Assembly: GCF_001190785.1 (NCBI RefSeq)
Contig: NZ_LGSS01000011.1
Location: forward strand, 61,822 to 125,821
Origin: Gottschalkia purinilytica
Lineage (GTDB): Bacteria > Bacillota > Clostridia > Tissierellales > Gottschalkiaceae
Direction of reading: 5' to 3'
Length of the DNA: 64,000 nucleotides
Shown: positions 37,214-44,732 of the stretch, piece after piece
How positions within the stretch are numbered: the stretch's first letter is position 1
Layout: each line of letters opens with the position of its first letter
The notes under the pieces: model-generated
Seen by the model: the letters and a program-made list of their open reading frames with translations, nothing else
Told to the model about the DNA's origin: nothing
Database searches by the model: none
Position numbers and translations under genes: made by a program

Positions 37214-39181
37214 ATGAACTGGATTTTTCATGACTCTCATAACTTGTATTATAGAAATCCTTTTGGTGCTTTAGAATGTGATAGTATAGTTACTTTGAGA
37301 ATTAAAATAACATGTAGCGATAATATAGAAGAAGTAAAAGTTAGACTTTGTAATGAAAATGTAGAAGGTAAAAGCAATGAAGAAGTACATATGAATTTAA
37401 TTCATGATGAAGATAATATAAAAATATTTGAGATAAAAGTTAAAATGATAAATAAAATACACTTACTATGGTACTATTTTATAGTAAAAATAAATGGAAA
37501 GATATATTATTATGGAAACAATATACAAGGACTTGGAGGAGTAGGTCATATATATGATCATACTCCTTTATCGTATCAGATAACGGTCCACAAGAAAAAT
37601 AATAATACTCCTAATTGGTTTAAACATTCTATTATATATCAAATATTTGTAGATAGGTTTTATAACGGAAATGAAAAAGATATTGTATTAAAACCTAAAA
37701 GAGACATGATTATAAGAAGTAATTGGAGTGATACTCCTTCATATATAAAAGATGATAAGGGAAGGGTTATTTACTTTGACTATTTTGGAGGTAATCTTTT
37801 AGGTATAATAAAGAAACTTTCATATCTAAAAGAACTTGGAATAAATTTGATTTATTTAAATCCAATATTTGAAGCTGCAAGTAATCATAAGTATGACACT
37901 GGTGACTATAAAAAAATAGACTCAATGTTTGGTGATGAAGACATATTTAGAAAGTTATGTGATGAAGCTAAAAAATTAGGAATGAGTATAATATTAGATG
38001 GAGTGTTTAGTCATACTGGTAGTGATAGTATATATTTTAATAAAGAAAAAAAATATGATACTATAGGTGCTTATCAATCTAAGGATTCAAAATATTATAG
38101 TTGGTATAAATTCAAAGAATATCCTTATAACTATGAATGTTGGTGGGGAGTAGAAACTTTACCAAATGTAAATGAACTAGATGAGTCTTTCCAAGACTTT
38201 ATAATTAATAGTAAAGATAGTATTTTGAAAAAGTGGATGAGTATAGGAATACATGGATGGAGATTAGATGTAGCAGATGAACTTCCAAAGGAATTTATAC
38301 AAAATTTTAAAAAAGAAATGAAGAATATAAAGGATGACTCTATTCTTATCGGCGAAGTGTGGGAAGATGCGTCAAATAAGATAAGCTATGGAGAATTAAG
38401 AGAATATCTTTTAGGATATGAATTAGATTCTGTAATGAATTATCCATTTAGAAAAATAATTTTAGATTTTATGTTAGGAGAAATAAATGCATTAGATGTT
38501 CATAAAAATTTCATGAAGCTATATGAAAGTTACCCACTTCATCACTTTTATTCAATGATGAATCTTATAGGGAGTCATGACGTACCTCGTATACTTACTT
38601 TATTAGGAGATAGCCCAGAGGAACATAGCTTATCAGAAAAAGAAAAAAGAGAAATTAGGCTTAGTGATGATAAAAAAAGATTAGCTCTATCTAGATTAAA
38701 ACTACTAACTATAATTCAAATGACATTTCCTGGAGTGCCATCTATTTACTATGGAGATGAAGTTGGTGTAGAAGGATATTCTGATCCACTGAATAGAAGA
38801 ACCTATCCATGGGAACATGAAAATAAAGAAATACTTAAGTGGTATAAAAAGCTTGCACATATAAGAAATAAATATTCGATTATGAGAACTGGAAGGTGGA
38901 TATCAATATATCCAGAAGAGAATGTATATGGATATATAAGAATGATAGAAAATTCAAAAGATGTTTTTGGAGAAGATAGTCAAGATAATTTAGCAGTTAT
39001 ACTTATTAATAGAAGTGAAAATAGTGATATAGATTTAACAATAAATGTGAATGAGTTGGTAGGATGGAATGTTGAAAAACTTCATGATTTAATAGAAGAA
39101 GAAACTGTAGACTTAAAAGATGGAACTTTACATTTAAAATTAAACAAGTTGCAAGGAGTTATATTGATGAAGAATGTATAA
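37214..39181 (+). CDS. GH13 alpha-glycosidase (neopullulanase/cyclomaltodextrinase type)
   Basis: A 655-residue GH13 enzyme without signal peptide, so cytoplasmic. The first 130 residues form a CBM34-like beta domain. The barrel shows YQIFVDRF, GVFSHTG, nucleophile in HGWRLDVADE (Asp about 350), acid/base Glu in IGEVWED (about 381) and LIGSHDVPR (about 455), then a C-terminal beta domain. As last gene of the operon it most likely opens branched or cyclic maltodextrins left by GlgP, standing in for GlgX. 'Amylopullulanase' is a common label for such clostridial genes; exact specificity is uncertain. Confidence 0.9.
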   Translation: MNWIFHDSHNLYYRNPFGALECDSIVTLRIKITCSDNIEEVKVRLCNENVEGKSNEEVHMNLIHDEDNIKIFEIKVKMINKIHLLWYYFIVKINGKIYYYGNNIQGLGGVGHIYDHTPLSYQITVHKKNNNTPNWFKHSIIYQIFVDRFYNGNEKDIVLKPKRDMIIRSNWSDTPSYIKDDKGRVIYFDYFGGNLLGIIKKLSYLKELGINLIYLNPIFEAASNHKYDTGDYKKIDSMFGDEDIFRKLCDEAKKLGMSIILDGVFSHTGSDSIYFNKEKKYDTIGAYQSKDSKYYSWYKFKEYPYNYECWWGVETLPNVNELDESFQDFIINSKDSILKKWMSIGIHGWRLDVADELPKEFIQNFKKEMKNIKDDSILIGEVWEDASNKISYGELREYLLGYELDSVMNYPFRKIILDFMLGEINALDVHKNFMKLYESYPLHHFYSMMNLIGSHDVPRILTLLGDSPEEHSLSEKEKREIRLSDDKKRLALSRLKLLTIIQMTFPGVPSIYYGDEVGVEGYSDPLNRRTYPWEHENKEILKWYKKLAHIRNKYSIMRTGRWISIYPEENVYGYIRMIENSKDVFGEDSQDNLAVILINRSENSDIDLTINVNELVGWNVEKLHDLIEEETVDLKDGTLHLKLNKLQGVILMKNV

Positions 39182-39660
39182 TAAAAAATAGAAAATTAGT
39201 TTATAGATATCTTTATATAAATTAGGTTTAAAAAACAATTTATGATTTGAAATAGAAAGCATAAATTTAATGTTACAATAAATATTTATTTAAATATTTA
39301 TTTAGATATAAATAGGAGCTTTGTAAGTCTACTTTGAGATAAAAAAATAACTATGATGAAAAAGTTTCTTGATAGATATTATGTAGATATATTAATGATT
39401 GAAAGGACTTATCTTTAAAATATTGTCAGTTAAATTTTGAAGATACGTCTTATTTTTTTACTAGTTTGTCATTTGGAGAAATTTAACTTATCTGAAAGTA
39501 GAATTAGCTATATGAGAGAACAATCTGTGATCTATTGAAAAATTGTAGACTTATCTGTATCATTATTTATGAGACAGATAATGGATATAAAAGCAATAAA
39601 TGTGTTTGTTATCCTTGATTTTAGTATAGAGGAATTTATCATCTAGGGGGAGGACTTTTT
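39182..39660 (+). other. 479-bp spacer before the LytTR regulator gene
   Basis: No gene with a ribosome site is seen. Points of note: an 8-bp inverted repeat TTATCTGT (39551-39558) / ACAGATAA (39574-39581), and two LytTR-like 9-mers, TCAGTTAAA (39426-39434) and CTAGTTTGT (39451-39459). The spacing of these 9-mers is 25 rather than 21 bp, so they are not a canonical site. The agrA-like gene has a good ribosome site (AGGGGGAGG). Confidence 0.45.
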
Positions 39661-40371
39661 ATGCTTAGAGTAGCTGTATGTGAGGATGAGTTAATTCATA
39701 GAACTATTTTAGAGGAGTATTTACACACCATTTTTGAAGAGTTCACTAATCAGTATGAAATTTTAGGATTTAGTTCAGGAGAACAATTACTTGAAAATTA
39801 TCTAGAAGGCTTAGATATTCTTCTATTAGATATTCAGATGAACAAGCTTACAGGTATGGATGTTGCAAGAAAAGTTAGAGAATTTGATAATAAAGTAGAA
39901 ATAATATTTATAACATCATTAATAGATTATGTTCAAGAAGGCTATGAGGTCAGAGCTTATAGATACCTATTAAAACCAATTAAGTATGAAGATTTAAAAA
40001 AGCATATAGTGTCTTGTATAGATAAACTAATTAAAAGCAATGAAAATTTTATGATTATCCAAGGTAAAAGTGAAGTACATAAGGTTTCAATAGATACTAT
40101 TACATATATAGAAGTAATAAAAAAAGATATGATTATTCATACTACTGAACAAAGTTACAATACAAAGATGAGTCTATACAAAATGGAAAAAGAATTGGCA
40201 CCATATGATTTTTTTAGATGTCATAAAAGCTACTTAGTTAATATGAAACAAATACAATGCTTAAAACAGAATGTAGCTATAGTCAATGATGAAGAAATAC
40301 CTGTTAGTAGATATAGAATCAAAAATTTGAAGATTAAGCTGGCATATGTATTAGGTGATATATTATGCTGA
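39661..40371 (+). CDS. LytTR family response regulator (AgrA-like)
   Basis: A 236-residue regulator: receiver domain with acidic pocket CEDE (7-10), phospho-acceptor Asp57 in LLLDIQ and Lys in RYLLKPI; then a LytTR DNA-binding domain from about 130 (YIEVIKKDMIIHTTEQSYN, FFRCHKSYLVNM, IPVSRYRIKNLK). It is the output half of a quorum-sensing pair: the adjacent GHKL kinase overlaps it by 7 bp. A canonical LytTR direct repeat stands 1.3 kb downstream before a dead agrB, giving a likely binding site within the same locus. Confidence 0.93.
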   Translation: MLRVAVCEDELIHRTILEEYLHTIFEEFTNQYEILGFSSGEQLLENYLEGLDILLLDIQMNKLTGMDVARKVREFDNKVEIIFITSLIDYVQEGYEVRAYRYLLKPIKYEDLKKHIVSCIDKLIKSNENFMIIQGKSEVHKVSIDTITYIEVIKKDMIIHTTEQSYNTKMSLYKMEKELAPYDFFRCHKSYLVNMKQIQCLKQNVAIVNDEEIPVSRYRIKNLKIKLAYVLGDILC

Positions 40372-41675
40372 GTAGTTTATTTTGGAAAATATTAAATATA
40401 GTAACAACAACAATAGAATGGTATGTTTTTAGATTCATATTAGGTAAAGTTAGTAGCTTAAAGGAAGACAAGTTAACTTTAAATATATCCTTTACTATGC
40501 TTATTTTAGTGACAACAACGCTTAATTTTATGAATGTATCACCTAATATTAAGTTATCGACAGGAGTGGTTATAGGATTTATATTTTATATATTTAATTA
40601 TGAAGTTAGTATATTAAAAAGTATAGTTGTTTGTTTGATATATTGGATGTTGCTTTTAAGCTTTGATTCTATAAGTGCTGGTATCGTATTAACAATAAAT
40701 TCCATATCTAATGTAAATAAGATATTAAATAATAATATATTTAGATTAGAGCTTATTATAATATCTAAGTTACTTTTACTATCTTTAATTCCAATATTCA
40801 AGATATTTAGACTACAGGTAGATATTAAAAAAAGAGATTTTATATATGTATGTATTCCTATTATTGCTAATATACTAAGTATTATTGTAATTTTTGGATA
40901 TGCATTTGAAGAAGGTAGAAATAGTTTTATTGAAAATATAGTAATATTTATTGTGTCATCATTATTATTGTTATCTAATATATCTTTAATAATAGTTATA
41001 CATAATATTATAAGGGATAGTAAATTGAGACTTGAAAATAGTATGATTAAAGAAAAAATAGATATGCAATATAATTATTATTTAAAATTACAAGATAACC
41101 AGATGAGAATTAGAAAACTATATCATGATATGAAAAATCATATGATATGTATAGAGAATATATATGGAAACAGTGATGTTACTAAGAACTATATAGATAG
41201 TATTAATTTGGAGATTAATAGCTGTGAACCTGTTTTTGAAACAGGCAATATGATTTTAGATATTATATTAAGTGAAAAGAAATCAATTTGTGATAAAAAT
41301 AATATAGAATTTTTTGCAGATATTAATTTTTTAAAGTGTAACTTTATAGATATGATAGATGTATGTAGTATATTTTCTAATATATTAGATAATGCAATAG
41401 AGGCATGTAATAAGATAGATGATGAAAATATAGGCAAATATATTAGAATTAGAGGAACTATTGTTAAGGAATTTTTTATATTGAAAGTTGAAAATTCTAA
41501 AGCTAATAAAATTATCACGAAAAATAATAAAGTTATAACTGATAAAAAAGATTCTTTTTTACATGGAATCGGTATTAATAGTATAAAAAATTCAATTGAA
41601 AAATATAATGGTGAAGTAGTAGCTGATTATTCTGAAGATAAATTTATAATGAATATATATATACCCTTGCAATAA
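40365..41675 (+). CDS. GHKL sensor histidine kinase (AgrC-like)
   Basis: A 436-residue kinase with about six N-terminal membrane spans (to about residue 215), which in AgrC form the peptide receptor. A cytoplasmic kinase follows, with the phospho-His in RKLYHDMKNHM (His254), N box SNILDNAIEACNKI and G box HGIGINSIKNSIEKYNG. The start ATG lies within the stop region of the response regulator gene (7-bp overlap). The frame is intact despite the broken agrB that follows, so it may sense a peptide from another locus or another strain. Confidence 0.92.
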   Translation: MLSSLFWKILNIVTTTIEWYVFRFILGKVSSLKEDKLTLNISFTMLILVTTTLNFMNVSPNIKLSTGVVIGFIFYIFNYEVSILKSIVVCLIYWMLLLSFDSISAGIVLTINSISNVNKILNNNIFRLELIIISKLLLLSLIPIFKIFRLQVDIKKRDFIYVCIPIIANILSIIVIFGYAFEEGRNSFIENIVIFIVSSLLLLSNISLIIVIHNIIRDSKLRLENSMIKEKIDMQYNYYLKLQDNQMRIRKLYHDMKNHMICIENIYGNSDVTKNYIDSINLEINSCEPVFETGNMILDIILSEKKSICDKNNIEFFADINFLKCNFIDMIDVCSIFSNILDNAIEACNKIDDENIGKYIRIRGTIVKEFFILKVENSKANKIITKNNKVITDKKDSFLHGIGINSIKNSIEKYNGEVVADYSEDKFIMNIYIPLQ

Positions 41676-41682
41676 AAAGTTG

Positions 41683-41750
41683 CTAGTTGGGTTCATAAAA
41701 CTACCAGTTGGGTTGAATTTATTGAAAAAAGAAATATAGGATGTTATTTT
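41683..41750 (+). promoter_or_regulatory. P2-like promoter with LytTR direct repeat upstream of agrB remnant
   Basis: Two copies of AGTTGGGTT (41685-41693 and 41706-41714) begin exactly 21 bp apart, in context CTAGTTGGG and CCAGTTGGG. This matches the AgrA/LytTR arrangement of 9-bp direct repeats with 12-bp spacers. Just downstream is TTGAAA (41722-41727), 17 bp, TATTTT (41745-41750). Spacing places the repeats upstream of the -35, the activator position. Confidence 0.75.
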
Positions 41751-41765
41751 GTAAGTATATAGTAT

Positions 41766-42086
41766 TTGAAGAAGATGGAAATGTTTAAATCGTATGCTGA
41801 CAAACTAATATCCTTTTTAATTTGCAATGGTGAAGCTAGTAATGAAGACTATGGAATCTATCTATATGAATTTGAAACATTGATAGATTTTATAGTAAAT
41901 ACATTAGTTAAATTAATAATAAGATTGATATTTAATAAATTTAGCTAAATATTATTATTCTTAATCTGTTATTATTCTGCAGGACAGTTTTCAGGAGAAT
42001 ATGATGCAAATAACTATAGAAACTGTTTATTAGCATTTATATTTTTTAACAATTTAAGTTATATAATTTTTAATGATATAGTATAG
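41766..42086 (+). pseudogene. agrB: agrB pseudogene (premature stop, catalytic His lost, 3' truncated)
   Basis: The frame from 41766 encodes an AgrB-like N-terminus (KSYADKLISFL, EDYGIYLYEFETLIDFIVN, LIIRLIFNKFS) and stops at TAA 41946-41948. Reading on in the same frame gives ILLFLICYYSAGQFSGEYDA then NNYRNCLLAFIFF, ending at TAG 42084-42086. This is the AgrB protease core, usually (F)SGGYHA-x5-C: the Cys is kept but His is replaced by Asp, and the C-terminal membrane segments are missing. Same-frame continuity indicates point decay rather than chance. It lies behind a P2-like promoter and after intact agrA/agrC-like genes, in a non-standard order. No agrD is seen. Confidence 0.82.
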
Positions 42087-42129
42087 GAATGATATTTAGG
42101 CTTTTATAATATAACAAAAGGAGTGTAAA

Positions 42130-42363
42130 ATGATGGATATTAATAGTCTAAGAGAAGAAATGAATGCAATAGAAAAAGAAAAAACTTTATACATAATCTT
42201 AGATGACTTTGTATCATTTTATAATTTTAAAAATTACGAAATAAGTATAGCAAGTCAGTCATTAACAATTTTAGATGATAATAAATTTTCAAAAGGATAT
42301 ATTAGGCTTTGTAGGTTTACCAAGTATGAGGTTAAAGAAAATGCAATATTTTTATATTTGTAA
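42130..42363 (+). CDS. Small hypothetical protein, 77 residues
   Basis: An ATG at 42130 (or 42133) follows AAAGGAGTG with ideal spacing, so translation is likely. The product is soluble, acidic in its first half (NSLREEMNAIEKEK) and then rich in aromatic and beta-forming residues (LYIILDDFVSFYNFKNYE). There is no signal peptide, no Cys pair and no AgrD-type amphipathic leader, so it is not the missing autoinducer precursor. I do not recognise a family. It sits directly after the agrB remnant and may have been carried by, or exposed by, the same rearrangement. Confidence 0.6.
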   Translation: MMDINSLREEMNAIEKEKTLYIILDDFVSFYNFKNYEISIASQSLTILDDNKFSKGYIRLCRFTKYEVKENAIFLYL

Positions 42364-42893
42364 TAAGCTTAAATAAAAGAATCAGTTGTTTCGCACTTTT
42401 TATTTATTTTCTTGCTGTTCTTATCCCATTATCATATGAAATCTTCGTAATAATTATAAAAAACACAATACTTTTCTATATATGTAATTAAACATGAAAA
42501 TAATAAGTAAACATTAAAGAACAAAGGTGCAAGATATACCGTTGGAAATTATACATAGATGATTTAAAGAGCACCTATCATTATAGATATACAGATGAAA
42601 CTATTATAATAAAAAAGCATAATAACTAAAAATTTTAGATAAAAAAGATTTTCTGTTAATTTTTAAAATAAAATTATTGACTACTCTAAGACAAGAGAAA
42701 GTAATTTCTCTATTTATTAAATAAAAAACAAGAATATGATAAAGATAAACTAAAGAAAAGAGACATGTGAACGTATCGTTGTAAAAAAATCCAAAGATAC
42801 GTTCCTAATTGTATCAAAACAAACTAATATTTATGAAAAATAAATGTAAGTAATCAAATTATAGCAAGATAATGAAATAATAAATTTATTATA
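42364..42893. other. 530-bp AT-rich region without genes
   Basis: No frame with ribosome site is present on either strand. A perfect 9-bp inverted repeat GAACGTATC (42769-42777) / GATACGTTC (42796-42804) with an 18-nt loop lies 90 bp past the end of the pentapeptide gene, without a T tract. Short coding-like stretches near 42540-42620 are interrupted by stops and cannot be assigned. The region looks like decayed accessory DNA next to the broken agr locus. Confidence 0.45.
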
Positions 42894-43544
42894 TTATCTA
42901 ATAACAACACCAATTAATTTAGCAAAATACATTGCCTGTGCAGGTGATACAATTACTCCACATAGATCTTCTATTCTTACACCTATTCCTTCTATTTCAC
43001 AACTCGTTAGATCTAGTCCTTTTAATTTTGTTCCTGACATTTGAGCCTGTTGTAAATTGGAATGAGAGAAATCTACCTTAGAAAGATTAGAAGTTTGAAG
43101 ATCACAGTTTTGAAGTAAGCAATTCTGAAAACTTACTTGTTTGCAGTCTACGAATCTAAAAAAGCTGTACCTACAATTACAATCTTTAAATACTATGTTT
43201 CTCAAAGTTGCATTGCCTAGATTAGTACCCATTAGCTTACAGTTGATCATTTCTACTCTATGTATAATAGATCCTCTAAGATCAACGTTGGATAAATCAC
43301 AATTTTCAAATCTTGTATCTGTTAGTTCACAATGCTCAAAAGAGACTTCTTCAAAATTGACATTTTTAAAGACTACTTGATTAAAAGACACATGTTTTGC
43401 TGTATGGTTTTCGATATTACAGTCACAGATAATTACTGATGAAAAGAAACTCTCATCTTTTATTTCTTGATCAGAAAGAAAAGTCTTTTCCAATTTATCC
43501 GGTATTTTAGGAGAGCTGATTTTATATATGTTATTATCATTCAT
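42894..43544 (-). CDS. Pentapeptide-repeat protein
   Basis: A 216-residue protein on the minus strand. From about residue 40 to 180 it is built of A(D/N)LXX-like units, e.g. CELTDTRFENCDLSNVDLRG, and LQNCDLQTSNLSKVDFSHSN, forming a right-handed quadrilateral beta-helix. The end (SPAQAMYFAKLIGVVI) is typical of YjbI-like family members. Some such proteins mimic DNA and protect gyrase, but nothing here proves that. It lies alone in AT-rich DNA. The ATG at 43544 follows GAGGTGG. Cys residues recur at repeat corners. Confidence 0.9.
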   Translation of the reverse strand: MNDNNIYKISSPKIPDKLEKTFLSDQEIKDESFFSSVIICDCNIENHTAKHVSFNQVVFKNVNFEEVSFEHCELTDTRFENCDLSNVDLRGSIIHRVEMINCKLMGTNLGNATLRNIVFKDCNCRYSFFRFVDCKQVSFQNCLLQNCDLQTSNLSKVDFSHSNLQQAQMSGTKLKGLDLTSCEIEGIGVRIEDLCGVIVSPAQAMYFAKLIGVVIR

Positions 43545-43930
43545 CCTGATGCCACCTCAATATAAATATTTTTAAGAGTTTATATAAATACATAACTTAT
43601 TATTTTTTTATGCTTTTTATCTCTACTTAATATACTAATTAATTTATAGGAAAAAGCAAATGGGCTTTACTAATTTATTAATGTAAATTAACACAAATAA
43701 GAATACAATTTAGTTATAGCAAAAAATAACTCTATTAACTGATCAAATATTAAAAAAATAATACTCAATATTTAATTTAATTCATTATGATAGTTAATTT
43801 TTTATATTGAAATTATAGGCTTTGAACTATTAAACTTTTAAGAAAAAAGTATTGGAATAGTATTTTTATAATATATGTTTTTTATTATGAAATAAGGGTC
43901 ACACTATACAATATCAATCTAGTAAAGGAG
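43545..43930. other. 386-bp AT-rich spacer between divergent genes
   Basis: It must hold the promoters of the pentapeptide-repeat gene (minus) and the HAD phosphatase gene (plus). No clear TTGACA/TATAAT pair with 17-bp spacing, repeat or small gene could be supported. Confidence 0.4.
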
Positions 43931-43939
43931 ATGTATATA

Positions 43940-44455
43940 GTGAAAAAAGCTATATTTTTAGATAGAGATGGAGTTATAAATGATAATAAAAAACATGTAA
44001 ACAAGCCAGATGATTTAGTTATTTATAAAGAAGCGAAAAGAGGATTAAAAAAACTTTATGATAGTGGATATAGTCTATTCATAGTTACGAATCAAGGTGG
44101 TGTAGAACTAGGCCATATAACAGATAATGATTTAAATAAAATTCATAAGAAACTAATAGAGGATCTAAAAGATTTTTGTAAGATAAAAGAGATTAAATAT
44201 TGTCCATATTTTAATAAGGATGCAAGTTGTAGAAAGCCTAATCCTGGAATGTTAATAGAACTTAAGGACAAATACAATATAGATATGTCTGAAAGCTGGA
44301 TGATAGGAGATATGGAAACAGATATACAAGCTGGAAAAGAAGTTAAATGTAAGACTGCAAAAATAGGAAAAGTAAGTGATTTAGCTGATATAAATGGGGA
44401 CAATTTAGAAGAAGTTGCAGATAAAATTCTTGAATTAGATGCAAATAAGGCTTAG
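43940..44455 (+). CDS. HAD-IIIA family phosphatase, GmhB-like
   Basis: The start is GTG 43940, nine bases after AAAGGAG; the ATG at 43931 touches that ribosome site and is too close. The 171-residue protein has catalytic DRDG (Asp8, Asp10), VTNQGGVELG, and C-terminal RKPNPGML and MIGDMETDIQAGK motifs of histidinol-phosphatase/GmhB-type HAD enzymes. The GmhB zinc loop is reduced: CPYFNKDASCRKP retains two Cys but not the usual Cys/His set. It may dephosphorylate heptose or another sugar bisphosphate; no heptose pathway genes are nearby, so the substrate is open. Confidence 0.85.
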   Translation: MKKAIFLDRDGVINDNKKHVNKPDDLVIYKEAKRGLKKLYDSGYSLFIVTNQGGVELGHITDNDLNKIHKKLIEDLKDFCKIKEIKYCPYFNKDASCRKPNPGMLIELKDKYNIDMSESWMIGDMETDIQAGKEVKCKTAKIGKVSDLADINGDNLEEVADKILELDANKA

Positions 44456-44487
44456 GATATAGATTTTTATCCTAAGTTTTATTTTTA
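44451..44487 (+). terminator. Terminator of the HAD phosphatase gene
   Basis: CTTAGGATA (44451-44459, containing the stop codon) pairs with TATCCTAAG (44469-44477), then TTTTATTTTT. Confidence 0.85.
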
Positions 44488-44581
44488 TAAAATATAAACA
44501 ATTTTCTATAATAAAAGAAATAAAGTTCGATAATATATGTACAAAATATTGAAAATATAATAGTAAAATTCGTAAAAAGTA

Positions 44582-44670
44582 TTGACCTATTGATCTAATT
44601 TTAGTAATATTAAATCGTAGGTTAAATACGAACATTTTAGGAAAATCATAAAAAAACGTTCTGGTTTTGA
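44582..44670 (+). promoter_or_regulatory. Promoter and PurBox-like motifs upstream of the COG2509 gene
   Basis: TTGACC (44582-44587), 17 bp, TAATAT (44605-44610) gives a start near 44617. Downstream lies AAATACGAACATT (44624-44636), one base from the Firmicute PurBox pattern, and an inverted, slightly imperfect copy AACGTTCTGGTTTT (44655-44668) 18 bp on. The promoter is well supported; PurR control is a suggestion only. Confidence 0.55.
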
Positions 44671-44732
44671 ATGTTATAGTTTTTATATAGATACTTGAAA
44701 GTATATTTAATATAATGCTAGGGGGTAGTGAC

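Noticed and set aside
39426..39459. Two LytTR-like 9-mers before the agrA-like gene
   Set aside because: Their period is 25 bp rather than 21 bp and one base in each departs from consensus, so they are not a convincing operator.
42500..42640. Coding-like fragments in the AT-rich region after the 77-residue gene
   Set aside because: All frames are interrupted by stops and no family resemblance could be recognised.
42769..42804. Hairpin of GAACGTATC/GATACGTTC as a terminator
   Set aside because: There is no T tract on either side, so only an inverted repeat can be stated.
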